From the NCBI GenBank assembly GCA_016800925.1, contig JABCPU010000282.1, forward strand, positions 1-64,000: a stretch of 64,000 nt of DNA. Direction: 5' to 3'. The notes beneath the pieces are model-generated. The model was given only the letters and a program-made list of their open reading frames with translations. It made no database searches and was not told the origin of the DNA. Origin of the DNA: Suillus spraguei. Its lineage: Eukaryota > Basidiomycota > Agaricomycetes > Boletales > Suillaceae. Of this stretch, positions 43,818-55,645 are shown in pieces (position 1 is the stretch's first letter; each line of letters begins with the position of its first letter). Both the position numbers and the translations under genes were made by a program.

Positions 43818-45243
43818 TGTTACGACCATGCAAAACCGGAGATTAGCAAGAAGTCCTGGTCTTACATGGGGTTGTACCGAAGGGTTGTAAGTCAAAGGGG
43901 CTTGGCCTCAGCTCGTACGCTGTGCCCCTTACCCGAGTATGTGCCCTTAATTTCGGATGAAGTCCAAGGGAGAGTTCTGGTGGAGTCCGGATGGAGGGTC
44001 CGGATGAACTCTAAGGCAGGATAGCTCGACAGAGCTCCGATGGACTTCCGGATGAGCGCGGGAATGCGCCGGAACTATTTCCGGAAGGTAGGGAGTAATG
44101 GTAACACTACTGGAACAAGTTCCAAGTAGAACGGATGAAGGATGGACCGCTGGACAAAGTCCAGGGCAGGATAGGAGCAGAGCTCCGGAGGGAAAGATGA
44201 TCCATAGATGTCAGAGGATAGGATAGGATGGATCCGAAGGACTAGGGGTCCGAAGGTCCGGAGCTCGGAGGAGCAGAGGAGCGGAGGAGCAGAGGAGCAG
44301 AGGAGCAGAGGAGCAGAGGAGCAAAGGAGCAGAGGAGCAGAGGAGCAGAGGAGGAGCAGAGGAGCAGAGGAGCGGAGGAGCAGAGGAGCAGAGGAGCAGA
44401 GGAGCGGAGGAGCGGAGGAGTGGAGGAGCGGAGGAGCGGATGATCGGATGAGCGTAGCTCTGTGGATCTTAGAGGAAGTGTTGGCTACTAGAGAGGAGTA
44501 GGTCCGGATATGGTGTAGAGATAGTATAGACTACTCTGGACAAGGTCCGGAATAGAAACAGACAGTATAAGACTACCAAAGGTAGAGTCGGAGGCGAAAC
44601 AGATGATAGACGGAGATGGACGAAGTCCGAACAGATTATAGGACATAGGATCAAAGCTCCGGCCTAGGGAGTAATCCCATAGGCCTGAGTTGGAAGCTTA
44701 CAAGGGCCGGAGCCCAAGTGCAAGAACGGAGACGGAGTTATATAGACATGATAACAGGATACAGAGTAATCAAAGGAATATACAGAAGTAGGAACAATGA
44801 ATCAGACTAAGGTCTGCAGGAGTTGTACTACAAGTTTATATACTGTAGGAGCATGCCGGAGGGTAAGTACAGATAGTCCGAGGCTATGTCGGAAACACAT
44901 TAGTAAGTACAGCAGGACATAAGGCTATGAACTCGGAGATGAAGCTTGTACGAAATACTTATCAAGACGGAGGCAGAGATCACCAAGAACCAGAAGCACA
45001 GAGATACCCAGAAGCCAGAGACACAGGTATATTCTAAAAGGGATAATGCGCAGGTGCGCGGGAATAGTTCGGATATGAACTCGGATCGGATATGGACACG
45101 GATCGGATATGGACACGGATCGGATATGGACACGGATCGGATATGTGAACTGGAGTGGATGGGTGGATCAGATATGTGTAGGTTGGGTGTCTGGATGTCC
45201 ATGGATTGGGTTTGATCTAGACCTGAATGTACGGTATATGACA
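43818..45243 (-). repeat. Solo LTR2 (1426 bp) inside the Plavaka gene
   Basis: Plus-strand ends TGTTACGACCATGC and GGTATATGACA. Perfect 5-bp TSD AGCGG (43813-43817, 45244-45248). Excision leaves ...HYQPLVDVIHSAF... in frame. Contains an 8-bp minisatellite (44266-44450) and 17-bp repeats (about 45080-45150). Confidence 0.95.
44266..44450 (-). repeat. 8-bp minisatellite, shorter allele in solo LTR2
   Basis: About 22 units of GGAGCAGA/GGAGCGGA, the complement of the array at 41342-41870. Confidence 0.95.
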
Positions 45244-45806
45244 AGCGGCTGGTAATGAAATTCCGAAACACTGAACAATATGGGCTGATCATCTTTAGAC
45301 TTTGTAGGAACATCCAAATTGACTTCTGCCTCAACCCAATCATTAGGGAAAATGACACTTTCCGGGTTTTCATTGTCCAGCACGTGCAGGGACCTTCTGA
45401 CAGAAAACCCACCCAGGTCTTTGGGATTAAAATCAGGGGCTTGAATCATGTCCTTGACCAGGCATGTTACTTCAGTCTGTGATTTTTGGTGGCTTCCTGA
45501 ATTCATCCATGTCATAAGACGATAGATGGTCATGTTTGAGAATGGATTGGGGGCTCAGGGACTGCGGTAGGTGAGTCGGGTCCTTGGGCATCGCGTGTGT
45601 TAGTAGTCGTGGGAGCTGAACTGGCTAGTAGCGACGATGGGACAAACTTATCAGGCTTAAATGATGAGTGCTGAGGATATTGTCTAGAGAGTCCTTGCCT
45701 TTTGGTATTGCCTGCATGTTGCACAATGCCAACTAAGCCCTCGAGGATCCGTATCCTTTTCCCAGGAGCAACCAGTTGCATTGCATTGTAACGACACAGT
45801 GACCAT

Positions 45807-46870
45807 CAAAAGGAGAAAGACAAGTGCCAGCAGTAGACCAACTCGAACTTGAACCAAAGGAAAGAAACACATTCAACTTGAAGGATCCTAGGCTACAGCA
45901 GGGCACTGAAATGTGAGAGACTCCAAGTCTCGTATGTAGACCTTGGCAAGTTTTGAACAGTAGCCACTGGCACAATGCTCAAGGTAATTGCTAAAGTATC
46001 ACAGGCATACAAATTGATCATATTAGATACTAATATAGCACAGAATGGTTGATTCCATGGAAGCAATTCCCCACGTCGCCACCTCAGTGTGCTCCACTGT
46101 TTGTTGTCAGTGTATGCCAACTTCAAGAGAAGCCTTTGGACTCTGCAGATTTAGAGAGCTGCAAAGCCAGACCACCGTGCTCTACTTCCAATGCTTCTAC
46201 TTCTCAAAACCTTCCTAGTAAGGTAAATAGCTTCTATCGGCCTCTGAACATTTTGTGCGACTCACACTGTTCAAAAAATTTAAATTTATTGACCTTTGTT
46301 ATTTAATGCATGTGCAGGCCTGGAGCTTCACCGGCTGCAAGAAATTTATCTTGTGAAAGCAGACGATGATATAATTTGTGCCTGTGAAACATAAACCATG
46401 CTAAATGCAACGATGGCTTCCAGATCTAGAAGGAGACAAATGTTCACTTTGGTCACAATGAACAGCGATTGCAATGATTTAGACACACCTTCTATGTGCC
46501 CTGATAGCAAAGAATGTTCAAAATACTAATAGGTCTCTTTGCCTGCAAAGTTTTTCTTGATTGTCACTGCATTTTTCACTGCAGATACTCTGTGCAGTGG
46601 TCTACAGACCAGTGCCTGATATTGCAGACATGTCTTCAGACACCATTAATCCATCCAATATGCAATCAACTAAGCCCAAAGAGGAACTACATAAAACCTG
46701 CAGCAGCCTCATGAGTCACAACACCAAATATAATTAGTGTTTTGGGCATGTATCCAAAGCTATGACTTGTCATGGAGCAAATATTAATGTTGCAACAACC
46801 ACTTGCACAGAGGCTGAGGCCGGTCAAGATAAACCTCTAGGGAAACTATTCGTCAGTGACAAGGTGTGTT
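45807..46870. other. No gene recognised
   Basis: This is the 5' flank of the Plavaka gene. Short ORFs only; element termini were not identified. Confidence 0.5.
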
Positions 46871-47790
46871 CTGATTGGACAAAATGTTGTTGTTGGCAGG
46901 GTTCAAACCTACCAATCCAAGAGAAGCAGATTTTAAGTCTGTTGTAGCAACCACCAGGCTAGACAAGTTATGGTGAACTTCCAAAGAAAGCATTTGCAAG
47001 TCAATATCAAGGCGTGTTCCAGTAAAAAAATCTCATCGTCGGCAGGTTTCAAACCTGCAGTCTAAGAGAAACAGATTTTGATTCTGTTGTAGCAACCACC
47101 AGGCTAGACGAGTTGTGGTGAACTTCTAAAGAAACTATTGATGAGTGAATATCAAAGTGTGTTTTGATAGAGAAAAGCTTGGCATCAGCAGGTTTTGCAC
47201 AGTCCAAGGGAAATACACTTTGATTATGTTGTAGCAACCATCTGGATAAGACGAGTTAGAGTGAACTTCTAAAGAAACCATCTACAAGTGAATGTCAAAG
47301 TGCCCTTCAATAGGACAAAAAACTCATCCTCAACAGGTTTCAAACCTGCACAGTCCAAGAGAAATAGATTTTCATTCTGTTGTAGCAACCACCAAGCTAG
47401 ACCAGTTACACTGAACTTCCAAAGAAACCATCCACGAGTGACTGTCAAGGTGTGTTCCAATAGAAATAACCTCGTCGTGGCAGGTTTTGAACCTGCAGAA
47501 TGCAAGAGAAATAGATTTAAATTCTATTATAGGGCTAGACCAGTTGCAGTAAACTTCCAAAAGAAACCATCCATGACTGAATGTCAAGGTTGTGTTCCAA
47601 TAGAAAAAACCTTGTCATCGGCAGGTTTCAAACCTGCATAGTGGAAGAGAAACATATTTTGATTCTGTTCTAGCAACCACCTAGCTAAGACCAGTTGCGA
47701 TGAACTCCTAAAGAAATCATCTATGAATGAATGCTGAAGTGTGCTCGGTTAGAAAAAACTGTAGTTCAGCAGCTTTACCGGTAGTGAGAG
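46870..47790 (-). repeat. Tandem array of about seven tRNA-Leu-like Pol III units, period about 145 bp
   Basis: On the minus strand each unit shows an A-box-like TAGCCTGGTGGTTGC and an anticodon stem-loop (stem ACAGA/TCTGY; loops CTTAAAA and ATCAAAA, giving anticodons UAA and CAA). A long variable region, a T-arm with a B box (GGTTTGAACCC; GGTTCAAAACC) and, in most units, a T4-T7 run 10-15 nt after the T-arm follow. T-arm centres are near 46898, 47045, 47190, 47335, 47483, 47623 and 47770. Units have diverged, so most are probably pseudogenes. 47790-48130 holds nothing recognised. Confidence 0.65.
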
Positions 47791-48710
47791 TATGGCAATG
47801 AATCACTGAGGCCATGGGGATTTCAATGAAACGTGAACTTGACCAAGCAAACGAGCAATTGAAGAAGATGAGAGAAGAATAAAATTCATCTTTTACAGAT
47901 ATCATACTAAGTGAACACTTGAGTGCGCAGCGATCAAGAAGTTCACCAAAAAAAGCCTAACAAAACGCAACAACACAGCATGACGTACTAGTAGACATGT
48001 CAGCGGTTATTCATGCTCATCCACTACATCATGCTATGTTGTTGTGTATTCAAGGTTTCTAGGCTTATTGCATATGTATCCTATAGGAACCATACAAATT
48101 TAAAAAAGCTTAAAAATGTGCTGAATCAAGAGTAAGTAAAATTCTAAGTTGGTTCCGTCAAGTTGCTGGATGCATTGAAGCACTGCATCATAAGTTGCCT
48201 GCTCTTTGTCAACCAAAAACTCCAATGGGCTGTAAGTTCCACTCGAAAATTCTTCCAAAGTAAAACATAGTATATCACTGCAAACGCGACAATATTATTG
48301 ATGTTGATGTCCTTGTAGTTTACAGGAGTGTAGTCACAATACTGCCTGATAATGGCCTGAGTCATCTGTATAATGACAGGATGTCTGAAGGGCTGGATAG
48401 TTGTTAGTTTGCCTATCACAGATAGTCTAAGATACATACTGCCATATTGGAGTCTATGTGATTTTAGCTTCCAGTGAGAGCCTCAACAAGAGTGTGTCGG
48501 TAGGCTGCAATGTCTTCAACATGTTCTTCAATCGTGGGCGAAAGACCCCATGCACAAAACCTGTTTCATACATGATCATGACTGCATTTTAGTCTACCAC
48601 ATTCCATACTATACCCCATAATTTTCCCTATAATTTTCTATACCTTTCTGAACCTTACAAGAATTTATTTGAGTATTTTCTGAGCCTACAATCATTTCTA
48701 TGCACTTATC

Positions 48711-49736
48711 TGTTGGAAAATAATACTTATCCAACATAGCTTTCCCATTATGAACAATATTTTCTGTGCCTTATGTTTTCTCTTTCTCAAACTTTAACCT
48801 ACTTATGCAATGTTTTGTGAAAACATCAAAACATTGTGATGTTGAAGAAATTGACATTTGAACAGTGCTGGTGAAAGACAGAGTTATGTAATCAATCATG
48901 TGATCAGTCATGTGACCGCCTAAGGAGAGAATTCTATGACATTCTGGAAGATTCCATAGAAACAGTAGTTTACATTAGTAATCAGTAGCACAGCCTAGCA
49001 TAGCCAAGCATAGCCTAGCACAGCTAAGCACAGCCATTCTTGGTGAGTCATACTGAGTCATTATGAGTCATTTTTCCTTGTATGGTAGTATGTACAGCCA
49101 CCTTAGAATAGTATATAACCACTTTCCCCTCTGAAAAAAGAGCAATCTTGTCAACAACCATCACACCAGTGACCAGTACACTAGTCAGGCAATAGTTTCT
49201 CACACTCAGAGGAGGGCAGGCCAAGGAGCCTCTCTAATAAATTATATATTACCCAATATAATAAGTGTGAATCTAAGCATTAAGCAAGCTTACTGAGTGA
49301 AACATTAAGTTATTTCACTCCAGTCTTTGGACATTATTTCTCATGACATACAGATACATCAGCAAGCCACCAAATCATCACACATTCTCACACTAGCTAG
49401 TGCAAGGTTACTAGTCATCTAGTGTCGACAATATCTAGTTCTCTTTATGACACAGAACACATTTCTGTGGGGAGAATATTGCATTCATATATTTCATTAG
49501 TTAATTTGGGAGCACAATAAGACTAGCAGTCATTCAACAATATCAATAGCTTGGCCACTTAAGACTACATCAAGAGGGTGTACTCTGTTCTGACCTGCAT
49601 CATACTCATCGTGAAGTGCCTGAGCAGCAGAGAGTTGGTTTCGAAGTGACATATTGGATAGTCTGATCAGTGCTAGATGACTTAGTTGACTCCATTAATT
49701 AGTGAGAGTTAGGAGTAGCATCATCACATATCAACA
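48711..49736. repeat. Possible solo LTR (copia-like), ends uncertain
   Basis: Starts TGTTGGAAAATAATAC and could end ATATCAACA. Inside are a TATA-like AGTATATAACC (about 49111) preceded by 10-11-bp repeats (AGCCTAGCATAGCCAAGC type, 48985-49035). No matching TSD was found, so the boundaries are guesses. Confidence 0.3.
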
Positions 49737-50344
49737 TATATCAGCATCACACATCATCTTTACAAGTCTGTACTTTTTTATAAAATCACAAGCACTGCAT
49801 CGCGCCAGTTACTGATTTTATCCCCCTGTCCTTTGATCAAACAAAGACAAGAAAGAGTTGTTTACCCTTTTCCCCACGAATGACCACGTTATCAACCATT
49901 GGTATTTGTCTGAACCGTTGACCATGGAGAATATTGAAATTCAGTGAACTTTTCTGTTTTTCATATTCTAAGAAGACACCACGCCAAACATTTTATCTCA
50001 TTGCGAATGTTCATGGGGACTGTCTTGAGACTTTTCAACATACTGTGCCTGTGCGTCATTACCCAGCTCATCTAGGGAAACATAGAATTTCATTCACAAA
50101 ATAGGCAGGTATGTACCTCTGTGTTTGATATGTTGTGTTACTGAGTCGGCGATGGCGTGTTTAACTCAGTCACTAGCCGTTCGCCACTTAACATCATAGT
50201 CTTATCAAATAGTGCATTCTTTATCGCTTTGCGCACTTTATTACAAATAGCTTTTTCAACAATCGCACCCTCTTCATAGTAGTGGTGCCAGGAGGTACTT
50301 CCAACTCAGAGTCGGACTCATCATCACCTGGTGACAAAGGTCGC

Positions 50345-51306
50345 TGTAAAGATACAACCTAACCTGGGCTGTAGAAAAACTACCTTTTAAGTTAGTATGT
50401 GTGGTCTTGCGCTCCGTCTAGTCTGCTTCACTTGTGAAACGAGAGTGTTCGACCCTAAAGGGGGATACCTGTTAGTATGTCAAGTTTGAGTCAAACCAAT
50501 GTGCAAATGTAGTGTTGTAGTGAGCAGTAAGTTGCTGCGGTCAGCGATGATGCCGCCAGAACTAGTATCGTATGTAGCGGTGCTACCGTAGTTGAGTTAA
50601 AGTCAGTAACAGTAACGTCGAGCAAGTGGTGGCGAGCGATAATATCAGCGGTAGCAGTAAGGTTGCAAGTAGTGCAAAGAAACAGTAAAGAAGGCCGCGG
50701 TACTTTCAGCAGTAAAGTAGCGGTGCATGAGAAGTTCAGTCAAAATAGCAATTGAGAGTCCAGCAGTATGCCAGTGGTAAAGGTGAAAGAGCAAGATCAA
50801 TTAATGAGCGGTAACAAACTTTAAAGACTAAGTCTACTACTGGGTGGTTCCAGAGCTAGACACTAATCCTGACCTATAGTACGTGCAATGGAGTAAAATC
50901 AGTTATCATATCGTGCGGGGTACGCAGTGCTTATATCCTAAATTGTATGTACTCGGAATGCTCTAGGTGAGATCAGTAGTGCTCAAGTACAGTAACTGCT
51001 GTATGTAAACATAGCACGAGGCGGCTGCAGCACAAGGCGACAGGTAATAAGACTTGCTGTGGAATCAGTGATAACAAACATAAAACAAACAACACACCAA
51101 ATGGAGCTATGTGGATGCGGCAAGGACATGGGAGGACATTGGTATGTGGAACGTGGTGCAGCAGTCAGTACAGTGTGCAGTAAGCGTGGGATGCCGCCGG
51201 AAGTGCTAAAGGGGTAAGACAGCCATGGACAAGTGGTAACTCCTATAGATGTGAGACAAGTGTCAAAAGATAGGGTTTTAAGCCTAGCACCAATATGTTT
51301 GTTACA
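50345..51306 (-). repeat. LTR3 copy B (solo LTR)
   Basis: Ends TGTAAAGATACAACC and ATATGTTTGTTACA, 962 bp. Flanks TCGC (50341-50344) and TCGT (51307-51310). Deleting LTR plus one TSD rejoins STAGPSTTR and PLSPGDDESD in frame. Confidence 0.85.
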
Positions 51307-51854
51307 TCGTGTAGTTGAAGGCCCTGCAGTTGAGTGAGGAGGATGCTGTGTGTTCATATTGTTTTGGAATTCCCGCACACCTGATGTGTCCGAGTCATCC
51401 CCAAACCTGACAGCTTGCAACGGCAGCCTTCGATGGGCGACTTGAGGGTACAGGTGACTGCAGGCTGATACACGTGCTTCGTTTGTCTCAGGTCTCCAAA
51501 GCAGCGGCAATCACAATGAATCTGCCATTAGTTGAAGCTCCGTGGCCACATTGAGAGGAATCCGAGGATGGGGTGCAACAACATTGGGGTTAGGTGCCAA
51601 AAGGTTGGTGCCAGGAGTAGGGAAATCACTGGCATTAGGTGGAGGTAAAGTGCTGGCATGGACCTGAGTGAAGGGTCGGGAGCAGCAAAGTTGGGCCCGA
51701 GGGCAAAAGAATTTAAGTACGGGTATGAATTGGAGTTGGGAACAGCGAGGTTGGAGTTGGGGAATGCAGGGTTGGAGTTGAGGGATGCGAGGTTGGAGTT
51801 GGGGAAAGCAAGGTTGGAGTTAGGAGCACTAAAGTGACGGTCAACAGTTGTAGC

Positions 51855-52318
51855 TGTTACAGTTGTATGTGCCCCTATTCATTTTCCCTTTATCTTCTTA
51901 CTTGTATATTGTGTCACATGACTTTGACTCATATGCTCAACGCATCTGTACAACACATGCCTTCCTTATTAGGATACGCAGTTACATTCTCACGGTTACC
52001 TGGTCTGTGCGCACATATCTACCTATATAAGCACAGTGTACTTGTAGTAGATTCTTTACTTTAATCTTACTGGGTTTTACCTGGAACTTCCTTCACTTAG
52101 GTCTCCAACCTAAGTCGTCTCTAAGTCTAAGCACTCCTTAGCCTTAGTCTCTATTCTCGTAGAACCTCTTAGACTTATCTTTGAGGCCGAACCCTTGATC
52201 GTACTCGGAACACGTTCCTTGTACTTTCACATTGTCCTCTTTTGGACATTGTAGAACTTCCCAGCAGACCGACTGTGTCTTCTCACTGTCGCTGGTGACG
52301 CCACCCCAGTTCGTAACA
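51855..52318 (+). repeat. Solo LTR1 (464 bp)
   Basis: TGTTACAGTTGTATG...AGTTCGTAACA with perfect TSD GTAGC (51850-51854, 52319-52323). Closely matches the 5' LTR of gypsy-1. Excision restores an open frame across the junction (HSDSATTVDRHF). Confidence 0.95.
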
Positions 52319-52903
52319 GTAGCACTGTCACTATGGTAGAGTTGCATATCCAAAATGATGCCAAATGATGGGCTTGGAGCATCAAAGCCTAAGCTTAGTC
52401 TCAATTGATAGTTGAAGTCAGCTGCAACATTGGAGCATTCAGCTGGGTTTAACTCAGGTGTCGCCATCTGAGTTTGCTGCTTCACATTCATTAATAGAAT
52501 AAGAGCAAGGGAAGACCAGCAAACCTTGCCCTTGCCCTTGCCTTTGCCCTTGCCTTTGCTCTTCCATGGGGCCATTGTGATGTTAGTGGGGGAAAGCAAG
52601 CCTGGAAATGAGAACAAACCATATTTATGTGGGTGTTTAAGACTAGATGTAACTCAGATTATCATGTCCTGGCAAGTTTCCAATCAAACTCATCAATAAT
52701 CTCAATCAATCATTTGATTTAACACCAGTACACAACAATACTTCGAAGTAACAAGAAATCATACCCTACATTACAAAAAGGCAACTTCCAACATTGATTA
52801 TTAGTATCAGGTGTTCACAATCTCCTTCTTCTAGTAATACAAATAACTGAAACATCGCATCAGATGCCCGCATGTCATGCTTTCATGTATCAGAACAGGT
52901 ACC

Positions 52904-53860
52904 TTAATGGTCATCAGACAGATTGGAAAGAATGCCATCATCAGTTTCACTCCCCTCACCTCCTTCAATGATCAACACTTTGAGTTGATTTTTAAGTTCC
53001 TCTTTGGAAAGAATGAGATCACGCTGCTTAGTGTGAGACTCAAGTTGATTAAGTTGATTATCTGTAGTGGCCAGCAATGCCAGATCATGTGGGTAGGCTG
53101 TCTCGTTGAAGTCAAAGTCATCTTTGAGCTCCATCAGGGACCGGTCCGACAAAAACTTCTCAAAACAGACTGCTTCCTGAGTAGCATCCTGATAACCCTC
53201 TACGTTGCTATGCTGGAGCTCACACAGAAGCTCTGTGTGGTGTTCTGCCTCCTCTATCTCCCATGCAGTTAACATGACCCAAAGGCACCTAATTTCACGC
53301 GAGGCTTGCTTCACAAGAGTGGCTTTCTGAACAGCATGGTCCGACATTTGTTGTAAGCCACAACTCAGGATTTCCTTGCCCTACATGATAATGTATGAGA
53401 TAAAATATAGGTTGTGAAATAAAGGAAACCAAAACTTGCTGCTTCTGCTTCCATGAAAGACATTTCACCTTGTCCACTTCTTGTAAGTAACTTTGTTGAG
53501 AAGCAAAGTTCTGCAGAAGCCAGTGTGCAAGGCTTTGCCCATGGCCCAAATTTGCTGCCAGGTTGTGTACATCCAGACAGTCAACGAATGATAGCATTTG
53601 GTGGGAAATTAGGAGGTGAATCCATAATCAGATCTGTAGGGAAAGGGATATGAACCTTGGAAAAAAGTGTGTGGTCACCAGTAGTGAACCACCAAGTAGA
53701 ATGTCTTTGTCCAATGTTGCTCATCACCTTGTCAGTGGCTCTCTGGATCTGCAGGGCAATGAAAAATTATGGAATTTACATGACCTATGACTTACATGCT
53801 CATGGTTATCTTGATGGTGGCGTGAAGCTGAGCTGTTACTAGGGCTCAGCATCTTCCTAC
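52904..53860 (-). pseudogene. Unrecognised ORFs, probably one multi-exon or decayed gene
   Basis: Leftward: HTLFSKVHIPFPTDLIMDSP and ANLGHGQSLAHWLLQNF (53790-53480), then MSDHAVQKATLVKQASREI, WEIEEAEHHTELLCELQHSN, LALLATTDNQLNQLESHTK and an acidic end (GGEGSETDDGILSNLSDDH) at 52904. Mostly helical and coiled-coil-like. It lies among transposon genes and may be a transposon accessory gene. Confidence 0.4.
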
Positions 53861-55640
53861 GACCCTGTTTCATGCTAGACTGAGACGGTGAATAATACAG
53901 TTGACAACTGTGGAGTGTAGTGGGATATATCAGCTAATATCCTACCCTTTGGAGTTTAAATGACTTAGCAAGATGATCTTGCTCAAATATTCTCCTGAGT
54001 TAAATTGAACATGAGCGGTTTGTGATGACTCGGAAGATCATCAACCTGCAACTTCAATGTCAAGGTCTGGTGGGCAAGTCTGTCTGTGATATTCAATACT
54101 AGTACTTCTTGGATGACTCAAATGACTCTCACCAAACTTCTGAGCCATGCCAAGTGACTGGCATGACCATCTACTACTACTAGTACTAGCTCAGCCACCA
54201 CGGCTGTGCGACGTCCGCGATCAATGGTGTGGCCAGGCAGGTGCCAAGTGACTTCGCAGAGTCTAGCAAGTCTTACCTCTCTTGCAAGAACAGTGGAGAA
54301 TCCATAGTAGTACTAGTAAGTCTGAAATCAACTTGAAGGTGTTCAAGTTTGTCTTCGATGAAGTGGACTCGGACTTGCTGTGACTTGGGCATATGCCAGA
54401 CCAGGATGGCCTTCCAAGTCAAATTTGCGACCCGACTGGTTTCAACAAGCGGCAATTCAAACTTGAACTCTAGGCAGTTACGAAGTTGACTCTATTTAGC
54501 CGCAGTGCTTACTATCAAAGCACCATCATGATCACCCTCAACTTTGGTTCAATCGGTTACCGTAAGTTAGTCAGCCAGCACACCGAAAGGCATTCAAAAC
54601 TTGAAGTTGCCCCAGGTAGTACTACAACTAGTACTGGCAGGGTCACAGTGAACTTGAAGGCATGGTTCGAGGTTTTAAATTGGATCCGTCTTCCAGACCC
54701 GCCACCTTTGGTACTCAAGTTCATGCTCAGGCTCTGCCGGGAGTGACTGTGGTTGTAGTAAGAGGTGATTCAAGGTGCTTATTAGTAGTATCATCATGAT
54801 CACCATGACGATGACCTCAGGCTAACTTGAACTTGTAAGTGAAAGTGCGAGTCATCACAGTCAGTGACAGACTTTGAAGTGCCACTTTTGGACTCTGATC
54901 ATTGGCATGATTAGCAGGCCCTCAAATTCCAAGTTTGCAGCTGCACTTGAAGAATGGAATGCACCTACTACACAGTGCTACTGCTATTAGTAGTGAGAAT
55001 TTAATGCTACTATTTTTCCTTGACTGGGATATCCCTTATAGAGCTCAATGTGGAACCAACTTGCTGTCACATTGGATCAAATACAATACTATCATATTGC
55101 ATATTTTTGAAGTTCACCTCAGTCACCGGCTCTCATAATATGATGATCTTGCAGTGAGAGTTTCAGATCGAAATTCACCGTGACCTCAGTAGTTGACTTG
55201 AAGCGACATGACTTGTGACTGCAGTCACAGACAGATTAGGATACAATGTCATGGAATGTCAAGTGTCCTTTGCCCTCATCTTTGCATTATTCATTCAGAC
55301 TCAGACCCAGATATGCCGATAGCAAAGACTCAGAACGCAACTTGAATTCAGTGGCATGCGTCAACGATCCAATCAGCAGGGGAACCCATCATAAAACCCA
55401 AATGCAATATGTAAGCACTTATTTATTTACCTCTAAGACCATCATTACTGCTGGGGCGGTAGGGCTTTTGCGACTAATAGACATCATAAAGCCAGGTGTG
55501 TATTATATGTTGATATGTGAACATCATTTCTCATTTAATGCTCTAGCAAGTATTGATTGTATAAAGAGGCATTTACTCAATAGTTCTATTCACTTCGCAC
55601 CTTTCTCTTCCCTCCTTCTCTTCCTCCCTCTCACTGCTGT
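53861..55640. other. No gene recognised
   Basis: Rich in short AACTTGAA/ACTAGTACT words without ORF support. Its right end holds the probable promoter of the next gene: TGTATAAAG at about 55558, then a CT-rich stretch before the ATG. Confidence 0.5.
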
Positions 55641-55645
55641 ACGCC

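Larger units (their letters stand above)
29788..45806 (-). pseudogene. Plavaka-type transposase gene split by four insertions
   Basis: Coding segments, 5' to 3': 45806-45244, 43817-43345, 39923-38276, 31811-31376 and 30377-29788. Start MVTVSLQCNATGC opens a C2H2-like finger (CNATGC...SWHCATC). Then PNDWVEAEVNLDVP and FSVSEFHYQPL join exactly across the LTR2 insertion to VDVIHSAFADMQANAFHLFPF. FFSDATHLANF, YFGNLSKYTCSAP, SGACHLVGFLPS, RHGIVLMCPDGKWRKVFP, FTYSADYPEKYG, CPCPHCLIPKALF, FRMLVVDLMHKCELGTWKA, FAHWHALAKLRMHSETTL, YTYKFHAMGDYERSIQLFG and GELAHRAL follow, then HTTYDL- and SGLKT-like parts, KETDHDAFGFLDPGQVIRSA, FADRDMLMHYMYCGIGH and an acidic tail. This is the domain order of Plavaka DNA transposases. 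Removing inserts leaves about 3.7 kb. Several frameshifts and stops (for example 38468 and 30331) show that it is dead. Confidence 0.85.
48130..52563 (-). pseudogene. DUF6532-like fungal gene, interrupted by two solo LTRs
   Basis: ATG at about 52563: MAPWKSKGKGKGKGKGKV, then NYQLRLSLGFDAPSP and LYHSDSAT. Removing LTR1 (51855-52318) plus one TSD continues in frame to TVDRHFSAPNSNLAFPNSN, an imperfect Pro/Asn repeat. A slip leads to NVVAPHPRIPLNVATELQLM and RRLPLQAVRFGDDSDTSG. Removing LTR3 B joins STAGPSTTR to PLSPGDDESDSELEVPPG. AIVEKAICNKVRKAIKNAL and LFDKTMMLSGERLVTEL follow near 50230-50160, and about 48437-48140 gives PFRHPVIIQMTQAII, LEEFSSGTYSPLEFLVDKEQ and YDAVLQCIQQL. The helical C-terminal half resembles DUF6532, a Basidiomycota family of unknown function. 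The middle (about 48440-50000) is unresolved, so linking both ends is inference. Confidence 0.45.

Noticed and set aside
46870..47790. CRISPR-like regular spacing
   Set aside because: The period is about 145 bp, the units are tRNA-like and diverged, there are no short identical repeats with unique spacers, and the genome is eukaryotic.
49550..49660. Minus-strand frame SLRNQLSAAQALHDEYDAGQ
   Set aside because: About 40 codons, no start or family; could belong to the unresolved middle of the DUF6532-like locus but is unsupported.
48711..49736. Copia-like solo LTR
   Set aside because: No matching target duplication and no second copy in the window; kept only as a low-confidence feature.
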